From contig SSFW01000051.1 in the NCBI GenBank assembly GCA_008015595.1, positions 1 to 51,526 on the forward strand: a stretch of 51,526 nt of DNA, in the 5' to 3' direction. Positions 1 to 8,570 of the stretch are shown here, piece after piece (position 1 is the first letter of the stretch; each line of letters opens with the position of its first letter). A program made the translations under genes and the position numbers. Under the pieces are notes generated by a model that saw only the letters and a program-made list of their open reading frames with translations, was not told the DNA's origin and did not search any database. The stretch is from Nitrosomonas sp. GTDB taxonomy: Bacteria > Pseudomonadota > Gammaproteobacteria > Burkholderiales > Nitrosomonadaceae.

Positions 1-314
1 GTGATTATACAATACACACTAACCTTGATACGACCCCTAAAAAGGAATTGGTTGGATTTGTTTTCTAATGATCAGTTTTTGTTATAGATCTGATATCCCA
101 AAGTTCTGTTGACTATCTTGAGTTATTTCTATAAATCCTTACTTAAGGCCAATAATAAAATAATTAATATAGCGAATAGACTCAATTCGATATCCATTAT
201 GAATTCATTTACCGTTTTTTTCTTGAAATTTGAATAGAAAAGACAAGGCAAGGATGTTCATGGGGGCCTGTCAATTTAGCTGAGAACAATGAAATTACTT
301 AATCGAAGGGGGAA
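1..314. other. Left-edge non-coding stretch
   Basis: AT-rich sequence with no convincing gene on either strand. In relatives hpf usually follows rpoN, but no rpoN 3' end is recognisable here. It presumably holds the hpf promoter, yet I see no clear -35/-10 pair close to the start codon. Confidence 0.5.
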
Positions 315-656
315 ATGATGAATTTGAATCTTACAGGCAATCACGTAGAAGTTACGCCGGCTATGCGTGAGTACGTTGTTTCGAAGATAAGTAAAATTAC
401 GCGACATTTTGATCATGTAATCGATGTAAGCGTTATTTTGTCAGTAGAAAAACATAAACAGAAAGCGGAAGCCAATGTCCATGTCCGGGGTAAAGATATT
501 TTCGTTGAAGCGGATGGCGCTGATATGTATGCCTCAATAGATAGCCTGGTTGATAAGTTAGATCGACAAATCCTTAAATATAAGGAAAAAAATATGGAGC
601 GTCGTAATCACGACACGATCAAGAAAAAAGAAATTGATCAAGAACCAGAAGCGTAA
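315..656 (+). CDS. hpf: Ribosome hibernation promoting factor (short HPF/RaiA family)
   Basis: Small ribosome-binding protein that inactivates 70S ribosomes in stationary phase by occupying the mRNA/tRNA channel of the 30S subunit. The protein (113 aa) begins MNLNLTGNHVEVTPAMREYV, the typical first strand and helix of the HPF/YfiA fold, and ends in a charged tail. It lacks the C-terminal dimerisation domain of long HPF, so it is the short type. Two adjacent ATGs (315 and 318) follow an AAGGGGG ribosome site at 306-312; the second is better spaced. It sits directly before ptsN and hprK, the usual proteobacterial order in the rpoN region. Confidence 0.93.
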   Translation: MMNLNLTGNHVEVTPAMREYVVSKISKITRHFDHVIDVSVILSVEKHKQKAEANVHVRGKDIFVEADGADMYASIDSLVDKLDRQILKYKEKNMERRNHDTIKKKEIDQEPEA

Positions 657-750
657 TTACCAATCAATTTTTTTAATGATTTCATCGATCAGATTGATCT
701 TACACTAATCAGTAAGTAGTAGTTGTTTAAAGTAACTGTTTATTTTTCTT

Positions 751-1221
751 ATGAATCTTGTTTCTCAGTTTTTACCTGAATCGAATGTAATTATTGATCT
801 CGACGTTGCTAGCAAGAAACGTGTATTTGAGCAAGCAGGGTTATTATTTGAGAATACTTCGCATGTGGCTCGGAGTCAGGTGTTTGATAGCTTATTTGCC
901 CGAGAGAAGCTTGGATCAACGGGCCTGGGTCAGGGCGTTGCTATTCCACATGGTAGAATTAAAGGGTTGCGGGAAGCAACGGTTGCATTGGTGAGAATGA
1001 AAGAAGCGATTCCGTTTGATGCGCCCGATGGATTGCCGGTAAATATCGCTTGTATACTACTTGTACCTGAAAAAGCGACAGATAAGCATTTACAAATTTT
1101 AAGTGAATTGGCGCAAATGTTTAGTGATAAAAGCTTTCGTGAAAAATTACTTATGAGTAAAAACACTAAGGAAATTCATCAGCTGATTACTGATTGGATA
1201 CCTGATAATGTCCCAAATTAG
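751..1221 (+). CDS. ptsN: PTS IIA-like nitrogen regulatory protein PtsN (EIIA-Ntr)
   Basis: Phosphoacceptor of the nitrogen phosphotransferase chain (PtsP, NPr/HPr, PtsN), a regulatory rather than sugar-transporting relay. At 156 aa it is one complete EIIA domain. The phosphorylated histidine is H67 in the motif GVAIPHGRI, which is the family signature. It overlaps the next gene, hprK, by 14 nt, so the two are probably translationally coupled. No strong Shine-Dalgarno sequence precedes the ATG. Confidence 0.95.
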   Translation: MNLVSQFLPESNVIIDLDVASKKRVFEQAGLLFENTSHVARSQVFDSLFAREKLGSTGLGQGVAIPHGRIKGLREATVALVRMKEAIPFDAPDGLPVNIACILLVPEKATDKHLQILSELAQMFSDKSFREKLLMSKNTKEIHQLITDWIPDNVPN

Positions 1222-2149
1222 TATCACGCAATTATTTGAAGATAATAAAGAAAAACTTGGCTTGGTTTGGAATTTGGGACTGGAGTATGGCGGCAACCAT
1301 TTGAGTAATGATGATACCTCATGTTCTAGTCAAGGGTTAATCGGCCATCTCAATTTTATTCACCCTAATTGGATTCAGATACTCAGTAACCTTACCATTG
1401 ATTATCTGAATCAGCTCGATAAAGCTTCTTTTCAACAAAAACTTGATAAACTAGCGCAGAGTAGTTTGGCTTGTTTGGTTGTAGCTGATGGGGCGACCGT
1501 ACCTGAATTACTACAATCATTTGCCATCAAAACGAAGATTCCTTTATTCTGTTCATCTTCATCCAGTTTGGATGTTATTTGGGTACTACGGTCTTACTTA
1601 GCAAAAGTCCTAGCGCCAAGCACAAGTAAGCATGGTGTATTGCTCGACGTGCTGGGAATGGGTGTGCTTATTACCGGTGATAGCGGGGTTGGGAAAAGTG
1701 AACTTGCTTTAGAGTTGATAAGTCGTGGCCATGGTTTGGTTGCGGATGATGTTGTGGAAATCCATCGTATCGGTCCAGAAACATTGGAAGGGTGTTGCCC
1801 CCCTTTGCTTCGTGATTATCTTGAAGTTAGGGGACTCGGCATGCTAAATATTCGTACCATCTTTGGTGAGACAGCCGTTCGTCGGCGGAAGAATATGAAG
1901 CTAATTGTTCATTTAGAAAAAACGAGTGCTGCTGATATCGGTTCTTTTGAACGTTTACCCTTGAGTAACCTTGATGAAGAAATTTTGAGTGTGAAAATTC
2001 GGAAAGTAACCATTCCCGTTGCCGCTGGCCGTAATTTAGCAGTATTGGTAGAAGCTGCGGTCCGTAACTATATTCTACAGCTCAGAGGGATTGACAATAC
2101 GCAGGAATTTATTAAGCGCCATGAGCAGGAGATGGCAGGGGATCTGTGA
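1208..2149 (+). CDS. hprK: HPr kinase/phosphorylase
   Basis: Bifunctional enzyme that phosphorylates and dephosphorylates a serine in HPr and so tunes PTS-based regulation. The protein (313 aa) has the usual N-terminal domain (about residues 1-130) and a C-terminal kinase domain with the P-loop GDSGVGKS at 157-164. The KHGVLLDV strand lies just before the P-loop, and the [11 protein letters not shown] signature follows. It overlaps ptsN upstream; its TGA stop overlaps the GTG of the damaged ubiX. HprK in a Gram-negative beside ptsN is characteristic of beta- and some alphaproteobacteria. A second, divergent HprK-like kinase lies at 20613-21521. Confidence 0.95.
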   Translation: MSQISITQLFEDNKEKLGLVWNLGLEYGGNHLSNDDTSCSSQGLIGHLNFIHPNWIQILSNLTIDYLNQLDKASFQQKLDKLAQSSLACLVVADGATVPELLQSFAIKTKIPLFCSSSSSLDVIWVLRSYLAKVLAPSTSKHGVLLDVLGMGVLITGDSGVGKSELALELISRGHGLVADDVVEIHRIGPETLEGCCPPLLRDYLEVRGLGMLNIRTIFGETAVRRRKNMKLIVHLEKTSAADIGSFERLPLSNLDEEILSVKIRKVTIPVAAGRNLAVLVEAAVRNYILQLRGIDNTQEFIKRHEQEMAGDL

Positions 2150-2763
2150 TAGATAAGGCACCACCACGCACAATTACACTTGCTTTCACAGGAGCATCGG
2201 GAATGCCTTACGGTATCCGATTGCTGGAGCAATTGTTAGCGCAGCATATACGGGTTTATTTATTGTATTCACAAGTAGCCCAAATTGTTGCGCAATAGGA
2301 ATTGCAGCTGGCGCTACCTTCTCGTTCTCAAGATGCAGAGCATTTTTTCATTGACTACTTTAACGTATCCAAAGATCTGCTCAAGGTATTTGGCCGTGAA
2401 GAGTGGTTTTCGCCCGTTGCATCAGGTTCGAATCCAGCAGAAGCGATGGTTGTTTGTCCTTGTACGATGGGCACGCTTTCTGCTATCGCTTCGGGATTGA
2501 ATCAAAAGTTAATTGAGCGCGCGGCAGACGTTATGATTAAAGAAAACCGCAAACTAATTTTGGTACCCCGTGAAATGCCATTTTCAGCGATTCATTTGGA
2601 GAATATGCTTAGACTTGCGCGGTGTGGTGTCATCATTTTGCCTGCCAATCCTGGTTTTTACCATCACCCCAAAAATATCCAGGACATCGTTGATTTTGTA
2701 GTCGCTAGAATACTCGATCATCTTGGTGTTGAGCATTCCCTGATCCCGCGCTGGGGAGAATAA
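2146..2763 (+). pseudogene. ubiX: UbiX flavin prenyltransferase, interrupted by in-frame TAG
   Basis: UbiX makes prenylated FMN, the cofactor of UbiD decarboxylase in ubiquinone synthesis. Reading from the GTG at 2146 (overlapping the hprK stop) gives a typical UbiX N-terminus with [18 protein letters not shown]. The same frame meets TAG at 2296-2298, after about 50 codons, and then continues as a normal UbiX body to 2763 (NPAEAMVVCPCTMGTLSAIA, LVPREMPFSAIHLENM, PANPGFYHHP). A restart at TTG 2302 would give 153 aa without the GASG flavin-binding loop. The lesion is one codon with no frameshift, so a point mutation (for instance CAG to TAG), a sequencing error or readthrough are all possible. 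Confidence 0.85.
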
Positions 2764-2830
2764 AAGTAATTGATTTTTTCTTATATGCCCCTATATACAA
2801 ATATAGCTTAAGGTCAATGAATTGTGCTTG

Positions 2831-2859
2831 TTGCTCTTAGTCTGTTTAAAATAGAGCAA
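2831..2859. repeat. Inverted repeat between ubiX and the zinc-ribbon gene
   Basis: TTGCTCT at 2831-2837 pairs with AGAGCAA at 2853-2859 across a 15-nt loop, followed by GGTTTTAT. It could be a weak terminator for the hprK-ubiX transcript or part of the leader of the next gene. The U-tract is poor. Confidence 0.35.
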
Positions 2860-2911
2860 GGTTTTATGTAAGAAAAGATGGAATGTCAATTATTAAGATA
2901 GGAGAGCTAAG

Positions 2912-3415
2912 ATGAGTCACTCGAAGATTCCGGATGGATACCGCGCCATTACTCGCCATGATGGCATATTTAAAGAAGAGATACACGATACCTATCAATT
3001 AAAAAGCAAATTAGCTGAGCCAACGGTTTGTTCGCAGTGTCAGGCGGTGTACCATCAAGGTCGGTGGCAGTGGTTAGCAGCTCCGGCTAATGCACATCAA
3101 GGAATTTGCCCGGCATGTCATCGTATTCGGGATGATTACCCTGCTGGTTATTTGACTTTGCAGGGAGTGTTTTATTTAGCGCATCGAGAAGAAATTATGC
3201 ATTTAGTGAGAAATCACGAGAAACATCAGTGTACAGAACATCCACTTAAACGCATCATGAAAATTGAGGAGAGTGTTGACTCAACCCTTGTAACGACAAC
3301 CGATATTCATCTTGTGCGAGGAATGGGAGAAGCGATTCATCATGCTTATCAGGGGGATCTGGAATTTCACTATAACCCAGAAGAGAATAGGTTGAGAGTA
3401 TATTGGAAACGTTAA
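2912..3415 (+). CDS. Zinc-ribbon protein of unknown function (BCAM0308-like)
   Basis: Protein of 167 aa with two CxxC pairs (C40/C43 and C66/C69) that should form a zinc ribbon. A basic/histidine-rich middle follows, then an RLRVYW-type end. Similar proteobacterial proteins are labelled BCAM0308 family or, by resemblance of the zinc ribbon, NMD-like RNA-binding proteins; no function is established that I know of. A good AGGAGAG ribosome site lies about 8 nt before the ATG. It stands alone, with 148 nt before it and 150 nt after it. Confidence 0.7.
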   Translation: MSHSKIPDGYRAITRHDGIFKEEIHDTYQLKSKLAEPTVCSQCQAVYHQGRWQWLAAPANAHQGICPACHRIRDDYPAGYLTLQGVFYLAHREEIMHLVRNHEKHQCTEHPLKRIMKIEESVDSTLVTTTDIHLVRGMGEAIHHAYQGDLEFHYNPEENRLRVYWKR

Positions 3416-3565
3416 TTTCCAAGTTTTAGCAAAAATTCTCTGTTTAATATGCGCTGCAGCACAAAAAAAGTAAGTAAGAAATCAGTTATTTTGATCGCTA
3501 TTTTGTTTTCATAGCATTTACTGTATTTAATGTCGCTACGGAAGAACTGATCAGGGAATCGCTCA

Positions 3566-4249
3566 ATGAAGCAATTGTTGCTTGATCTTTCCCTAGAAAA
3601 TATTCCAACGTTAGAAAATTTTATTCCAGGACGTAATGTTGAGTTGCTTCATGCCTTGAATGAGTTTCTAGCCACATCGAGTTCTGGTAATTTTATCTAT
3701 TGCTGGGGTGGGAGCGGATCTGGTAAAAGTCATTTGCTCAAATCAGTTTGTGATGCTTGTATAAGATTAAAACGCTATCAAGTGGCTTATTTCGCATGTG
3801 ATCAATATACTGAATTTGAACTCAGTGACGATTTACCGGGTTGTATTATCGTTGATGATGTTGATCGGTTAGGCCCAGAAGCGCAAATAAAACTGTTTAA
3901 TTTGTATAATCAGGCACGTGATGATTGCCTGGCGCTGTTTTTGGTGAGTGGTAAAACAGTTCCAACCCAACTTCAGCTCCGGCAAGATGTAATAACCCGC
4001 TTGAGCTGGGGATTGGTTTACCAGATTCATGAGCTAACAGATGATGAGAAAGGTAAGGCGATGAAGAATCATGCGGTTAATAATGGATTCGAATTGCCTG
4101 CAGAGGTTTGTGATTATTTGTTGCACTACGAGAAACGAGATATGCCGTATCTGATCAAAATGATCGATGCCCTGGGTCGATATTCACTGATGCTGCAGCG
4201 TCCGATTACACTTCCGCTATTACGACAATTTTTAAATGAGGTGTTATGA
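3566..4249 (+). CDS. hda: DnaA regulatory inactivator Hda
   Basis: AAA+ protein that, bound to the DNA-loaded sliding clamp, stimulates ATP hydrolysis by DnaA and prevents re-initiation. The N-terminus MKQLLLDLSL matches the clamp-binding motif of Hda. Walker A is GGSGSGKS at 48-55 and Walker B is CIIVDDVDRL. The length (227 aa) is normal for Hda and too short for DnaA. The stop overlaps the ATG of the HAD phosphatase by 4 nt (ATGA), and in many betaproteobacteria hda is followed by just such a phosphatase. Confidence 0.92.
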   Translation: MKQLLLDLSLENIPTLENFIPGRNVELLHALNEFLATSSSGNFIYCWGGSGSGKSHLLKSVCDACIRLKRYQVAYFACDQYTEFELSDDLPGCIIVDDVDRLGPEAQIKLFNLYNQARDDCLALFLVSGKTVPTQLQLRQDVITRLSWGLVYQIHELTDDEKGKAMKNHAVNNGFELPAEVCDYLLHYEKRDMPYLIKMIDALGRYSLMLQRPITLPLLRQFLNEVL

Positions 4250-4908
4250 AACTAGCTTTGTTTGATCTTGATAATACATTACTAGCTGGCGATAGCGATT
4301 TCCAGTGGGCCCAGTTTTTAATCGAACAGAAAGTATTGGATCGTGAAGTTTATGAAGCGCGCAATATTGAATTCTATGAGCAATACAAGGCGGGTACTCT
4401 CGATATTCACGAATTTTTAGATTTTCAACTTAAACCCCTTGCACGACATCCGAGAGAACAGTTGAACACTTGGCGCGAGGAATTTATCCAAAAAAAAATT
4501 AGGCCGATCATTGCGCCGGGTGCGCTTGAGTTGATCGCAAAACATAAGCTTGAAAGGAATCTTTGTATCATCATTACAGCAACGAATAGCTTTGTGACCT
4601 CGCCCATAGCAAGAATACTGGGTGTAGATCATTTAATTGCAACAGAACCAGAGCAAAAAGAGGGTCAATTTACAGGCCGGGTTTCTGGTATGCCTTGTTT
4701 TAGGGAAGGAAAGATTACGAGGTTAGAGCAATGGCTTGATGCACACAATCTTACTTGGTTATCCTTTCTTGAAAGTTGGTTTTATAGTGATTCTTTGAAT
4801 GATTTACCACTCTTAAGGAAAGTAACACATCCAGTTGCGGTTGATCCCGATGCAACACTTGAGAATCACGCACGACAAAATGATTGGCCAATCATCAGTC
4901 TTCGATAA
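4246..4908 (+). CDS. HAD-superfamily IB hydrolase (phosphoserine-phosphatase-like)
   Basis: Haloacid dehalogenase-type phosphatase of 220 aa. Motif I is FDLDNTLL with nucleophile D7 and acid D9. Motif II lies in IITATNSF, the motif III lysine in REGKITRL, and motif IV in YSDSLNDLPLL. The cap sits between motifs I and II, as in subfamily IB (SerB-like). The true substrate is not clear from sequence. It is translationally coupled to hda by the 4-nt overlap. Confidence 0.85.
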   Translation: MKLALFDLDNTLLAGDSDFQWAQFLIEQKVLDREVYEARNIEFYEQYKAGTLDIHEFLDFQLKPLARHPREQLNTWREEFIQKKIRPIIAPGALELIAKHKLERNLCIIITATNSFVTSPIARILGVDHLIATEPEQKEGQFTGRVSGMPCFREGKITRLEQWLDAHNLTWLSFLESWFYSDSLNDLPLLRKVTHPVAVDPDATLENHARQNDWPIISLR

Positions 4909-5000
4909 TTAGTTTCATAGAACTGCAAATTAGATGCGTCACTTATTATTGCTATGTTGACAAGCGTCAATAGCGATTTTTGGACATTTACTATTACTAA

Positions 5001-5027
5001 AAAAACACCACGGACCTAACCGTGGTG
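5001..5027 (-). terminator. Intrinsic terminator read on the minus strand
   Basis: A perfect 8-bp GC-rich stem (CACCACGG at 5006-5013, CCGTGGTG at 5020-5027) with a 6-nt loop. Read on the minus strand it is followed directly by a run of seven U. No minus-strand gene is known to end here, so it may terminate a small RNA starting within 5050-5250, or act backwards on antisense transcription behind the HAD gene. Confidence 0.7.
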
Positions 5028-5041
5028 CATTCCAGTGTTTA

Positions 5042-5069
5042 TACAAAAGATGCTTTGTGATCTTTTGTA
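5042..5069. repeat. 10-bp inverted repeat, possible sRNA hairpin
   Basis: TACAAAAGAT at 5042-5051 pairs perfectly with ATCTTTTGTA at 5060-5069 around an 8-nt loop. On the minus strand it lies 14 nt before the terminator hairpin at 5027-5006, the spacing expected of a two-hairpin small RNA. Confidence 0.5.
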
Positions 5070-5508
5070 AGTGCTCAGCTTTCAATTTGATCCATTATTT
5101 TCTAGGAACTATTATTATTTTCATCTTATTTCGCATAAATTTGCGTTGTTGGATTCATTTATTCCTAAGCACGTATATTCATAAGCAAACCTCATGCCAT
5201 AACGCTGAAAGCTATTATTTCTGTTAGGATCAAGTCATTGTCAGTGCATAAGAAAAATCGTATGTAAGAAATATCGACAATATATAAATCGATAAGATAA
5301 GCAAGGAAGAAAGCATAAAATATTAATTTTGTTTGAATTTAGAATGGTTTTGCTGAGTAATTGTTAGCGCATACGATCCGTAAGTTAATGTTCATGTGTA
5401 AAAAAAATCGACAACTAATTTTCGATTAAGCTATAGTTAAGAAAGTAAGAAAAAAAGAAAGTATGCGGAATAGTTTAATATTTATAGTAAAGGAAAATAA
5501 GAAAAGCC

Positions 5509-5925
5509 ATGTTTAGCATGATGGTTGATATTAAAAGTAAAAGTTTTGTAGTAATTATTCTGGTTTTATTAATCAGCGGTTCGTTTTCTGAAGTGAATGC
5601 AACTCATATCTCTAAGCCGATTTTATCGGAAGCTAGAACAGAATATTCCCAAGGAGAAAAAATTGTAGTAAATGGGTGGGTTAATTATCAGGATCAGTCT
5701 ACATCCGATGTTTTGTTAAATGCTAAGTTGCTTCGCGCAGATGGAACAGAAGTGACCGAAGTGTTTAATATTAGCGACAAGCAGGGTAAATTTAGCTTTG
5801 AGTTTGAAACCAATCGTTTACTTCCCGGTAGCTATCAGATAATCGTTACCTCCCAATGTCTAGAGGTGCATCGGCCTGTTTGTACTTATCAGAGCTCAAC
5901 GCTTGCAATTGATGTGAAAGAATAA
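5509..5925 (+). CDS. Secreted beta-sandwich-like protein of unknown function
   Basis: The protein (138 aa) has a hydrophobic signal peptide (about residues 10-30, ending near VNA) and then about 105 residues that look like one immunoglobulin-like or macroglobulin-like sandwich. Recognisable pieces are EYSQGEKIVVNGWVNY, a central LLRADGTEV strand and a G-rich turn LLPGSYQIIV. Two cysteines (QCLEVHRPVC) near the end could form a disulfide. Possible starts are 5509, 5518 or 5521; an AAGGAAAA stretch upstream is a loose match to a ribosome site. I do not recognise a named family. Confidence 0.6.
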   Translation: MFSMMVDIKSKSFVVIILVLLISGSFSEVNATHISKPILSEARTEYSQGEKIVVNGWVNYQDQSTSDVLLNAKLLRADGTEVTEVFNISDKQGKFSFEFETNRLLPGSYQIIVTSQCLEVHRPVCTYQSSTLAIDVKE

Positions 5926-5965
5926 GCTTCAACGATCTTGCCAAAGCTCCATCCAGTATTGCCAA

Positions 5966-6037
5966 TACACGATGAGATTTTTTTTGATTAGAATCTAAAT
6001 CTTTTTTTCAGAAAATTTATCGTTACGTTTTCGTGTA
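5966..6037. repeat. Inverted repeat with internal T-runs upstream of the sugar cluster
   Basis: TACACGA (5966-5972) and TCGTGTA (6031-6037) form a 7-bp inverted repeat whose right arm reaches the A of the 6037 start codon. Between the arms lie two runs of 7 to 8 T around a short GATT/AATC pairing. This could terminate the 5509 transcript or sequester the next start codon, which has no visible ribosome site. Confidence 0.3.
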
Positions 6038-7422
6038 TGAGTCTAAATGTTGCAGAGACTGTTATTTTACCGTGTGAGACTAAATCACGAGAGTTTGATG
6101 CAAAACTACTATTGGCCTGTTTTATTGCTGAGAAGGGGATAAAGGCTATTGTGGGTGCAAAGAAAGTTATAGATGGGTTGGCGCTATCGTTACCCAGAGG
6201 TATTTATATCGGAAAAAGCTTGACTGCCAAAAGCGCTACAGTTTTGCGTATGTTGAGGCAATTAGGCTATACCGTTGTCGCGTGGGACGAGGAAGGTCTA
6301 GTATGGGCTACGCCAGAGTTATACCGATTGACAAAGCTGGATTCTGGGACCCTGAAAGAACTTGTCGGTTTGTTTGCATGGGGTGAAGCAAATGCATCGG
6401 CTATACGTGAGTATCCTGGGTTTTCTAATATTCCGATATATCTGACAGGAAATCCACGGACTGATCTACTGCGTCCTGAATTGAGAGGGTTATTTACTCA
6501 AGAAGTAGAGCAATTAAGCCGGCGCTATGGTCGATTTATACTTATTAATACTAATTTCTCACGTGTGAATCATTATTATGCAAACGAGAGCCATTTACTT
6601 AATCAGTTAAGAAGAGATGAAAATACAAATCTCGTTCGAAATGATTTGAAAATAGGGCTTGCAAGGCATAAAAAGCAACTCTTTGATCATTTTATCGAAG
6701 TGCTTCCACAGTTGGCAGATCACTTTCCTGAAATAAACATTATCGTGCGACCTCATCCATCTGAGAATCATCAGGCTTGGCATGAAGCAGCAAATCATAA
6801 ACAGAATGTGAAAATTATCTATGAAGGCAATGTTGTTCCTTGGATAATCGCTGCAGAAACGATTATCCATAATAGTTGTACGACAGCGGTGGAGTCTTTT
6901 TTACTTGATAAAATAGCACTTGCTTATTGCCCCATAAAATCAGAGGCATTTGATCATGAGCTACCGAACGGACTGAGTGTGCAATGTAACAATTTTCAGC
7001 AATTAGTAGAAAAAGTAGCAAATTCGCTTCAAGGAAATTCCCCGATGAATTCCATTAACCGAATGCAATATCATGAATTAGCAAAGCAGCATCTAGCTTC
7101 TTTTGAGCGTACATTTGCAAGTGAACGGATCGCCCAAATTCTCGAAGAATTATGCAAAAAACCGTGCCATAAAGTTCCTTTGTTTTCAAGAATGGCTGGA
7201 GTTGGCACTGCCTATTGGCGTTCGTCTATCAAGAAGCGAATTGAAGCAGTTATACCGAATCATCGTAACAATACGACTTATTTGAGGCATCTATTTCCAA
7301 TGACCTCTTTGCAAGAAGTTGAGAATAGAGTCAATCAAGTGAGTTCATTATTAGGACGGTTTCAGCACCTGCATGTAAATAATATTGCTGAGAATGTATT
7401 TCAGATTGAAGCTAGGCATTAA
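6037..7422 (+). CDS. Surface carbohydrate biosynthesis protein (GT-B-like)
   Basis: Protein of 461 aa resembling the surface-polysaccharide biosynthesis family related to CDP-glycerol-type transferases (GT-B fold). Visible landmarks are the TGNPRTDLLRPEL segment after the first domain and the second-domain motifs INIIVRPHPSEN and ETIIHNSCTTAVESFLL, where such enzymes bind the nucleotide sugar. No signal peptide or membrane segment is evident, so it should act in the cytoplasm. It opens a same-strand cluster with a dehydrogenase, a CMP-sugar synthetase and a NeuB-like synthase, so its donor may be the CMP-sugar made by them. That link is inference. Confidence 0.75.
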   Translation: MSLNVAETVILPCETKSREFDAKLLLACFIAEKGIKAIVGAKKVIDGLALSLPRGIYIGKSLTAKSATVLRMLRQLGYTVVAWDEEGLVWATPELYRLTKLDSGTLKELVGLFAWGEANASAIREYPGFSNIPIYLTGNPRTDLLRPELRGLFTQEVEQLSRRYGRFILINTNFSRVNHYYANESHLLNQLRRDENTNLVRNDLKIGLARHKKQLFDHFIEVLPQLADHFPEINIIVRPHPSENHQAWHEAANHKQNVKIIYEGNVVPWIIAAETIIHNSCTTAVESFLLDKIALAYCPIKSEAFDHELPNGLSVQCNNFQQLVEKVANSLQGNSPMNSINRMQYHELAKQHLASFERTFASERIAQILEELCKKPCHKVPLFSRMAGVGTAYWRSSIKKRIEAVIPNHRNNTTYLRHLFPMTSLQEVENRVNQVSSLLGRFQHLHVNNIAENVFQIEARH

Positions 7423-7452
7423 GAATACACGGTAATTAGAGTGCTCTAAAAT

Positions 7453-8550
7453 ATGGAAGTTAAAGTGAAAATATTAGGTGCAGGTTCGATTGGTAATCAC
7501 CTTGCCTATGCTTGCCGCCAGTTAGGTTGGAACGTTACGATCTGTGATATTGATCCTGCAGCGCTTAGGCGTACACGCGATAAAATTTTTCCTGGTCGAT
7601 ATGGAAAATGGGATGAAACAATTCGTCTAGTGCAGCCTGCTGAGGTAGCGGACGAAGCTTTTGAAGTGATTATTATCGGAACTCCTCCCGATAGCCACAT
7701 TGATCTTGCGCTGGAGTGTCTTGCAAAAACACCGCCACGAGTATTGTTGATTGAAAAACCCTTATGTACGCCCCTTCTACAAAGCTGTGAACAATTAATT
7801 CCTATAGCTAAACGGGTTGGAACCCGTGTCTTGATTGGTTATAACCATACCTTAACTAGCAATACGCTACTCGCAGAGGAATGGCTTCAAGAGGGGAAAC
7901 TTGGAAAAATTTTGACGATTGATGTGCAGATTCGTGAGCATTGGCAGGGTATCTTTAAAGCGCATCCCTGGATTTCTGGACCCGAGGAAACCTATCTCGG
8001 TTATACCCAACGGGGAGGAGGTGCACTAGCAGAACATTCTCATGGTTTGGCCATTTGGCAGCATTTCGCTCGATTGAGTGGGAATGGTCGCATTGTTGAA
8101 GTGTCCGCAATGCTTGATATGGTGCGTGAAGCGGGAGCCTATTATGATCGTTTGGCTCAGTTAAGTTTGCGGACTGAGACCGGATTGACGGGATTGTTAG
8201 TGCAAGACGTGATCACAGAGCCAGCAAAAAAATATTTAAGGATTCTGGGTTCAGGAGGATATTTAGATTGGTTTATTAATATAAAGCCAGGCGCTGATGC
8301 TGTTAAATTGTGGTCACAGGATGACGTAGAGCGCGCCCAGTATTTTGAGAAAACGCGACCCGATGATTTTTTACCAGAAATCAACCATATTGAACGTATC
8401 TTATCGAATCCAGCGCTTTCATCTCCAATCTCTCTGGAGTACGGTTTAGAGACGATGCTTGTTATTGCAGCGGCTATCAAATCCCATCAAGAAAGGCGTG
8501 TGATCAAGATTGATTATACGCGCCCCTATGGACTCGAATCGTTAACATGA
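7453..8550 (+). CDS. Gfo/Idh/MocA-family sugar oxidoreductase
   Basis: NAD(P)-dependent oxidoreductase of 365 aa. The Rossmann motif is ILGAGSIGNHLAYACRQLG near the N-terminus, and the family EKP motif appears as LLIEKPLCTP. A long C-terminal substrate domain carries GGGALAEHSHG. Members act on sugars and nucleotide sugars. The position between the GT-B-like gene and the CMP-sugar synthetase points to modification of the sugar precursor, but the substrate cannot be read from sequence. It begins 30 nt after the previous gene. Confidence 0.85.
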   Translation: MEVKVKILGAGSIGNHLAYACRQLGWNVTICDIDPAALRRTRDKIFPGRYGKWDETIRLVQPAEVADEAFEVIIIGTPPDSHIDLALECLAKTPPRVLLIEKPLCTPLLQSCEQLIPIAKRVGTRVLIGYNHTLTSNTLLAEEWLQEGKLGKILTIDVQIREHWQGIFKAHPWISGPEETYLGYTQRGGGALAEHSHGLAIWQHFARLSGNGRIVEVSAMLDMVREAGAYYDRLAQLSLRTETGLTGLLVQDVITEPAKKYLRILGSGGYLDWFINIKPGADAVKLWSQDDVERAQYFEKTRPDDFLPEINHIERILSNPALSSPISLEYGLETMLVIAAAIKSHQERRVIKIDYTRPYGLESLT

Positions 8551-8570
8551 GTTGAACTTGGGACTCTATT

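Larger units (their letters stand above)
4909..5508. other. 600-nt gene-poor region with hairpins
   Basis: No convincing protein gene on either strand. It contains a minus-strand intrinsic terminator (5005-5027), a 10-bp stem (5042-5069) and an 8-bp long-range inverted repeat (AGCTTTCA near 5075 with TGAAAGCT near 5204). There are also two related AT-rich segments with the pattern ATCGACAA, about 8 nt, then TCGAT-AAG, near 5273 and 5408. On the minus strand a 24-codon ORF runs 5195 to 5121 without a good ribosome site. The last 100 nt should hold the promoter of the 5509 gene. Confidence 0.5.

Noticed and set aside
2296-2298. TAG in ubiX as a sign of pyrrolysine or general amber recoding
   Set aside because: TAG serves as the normal final stop of other genes here (for example fabF and pilY1), no pyrrolysine genes are seen, and UbiX has no reason to carry pyrrolysine.
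5121-5195. 24-codon minus-strand ORF in the hairpin region
   Set aside because: No ribosome site, no recognisable sequence and no evidence of conservation; kept only as part of the possible small-RNA observation.
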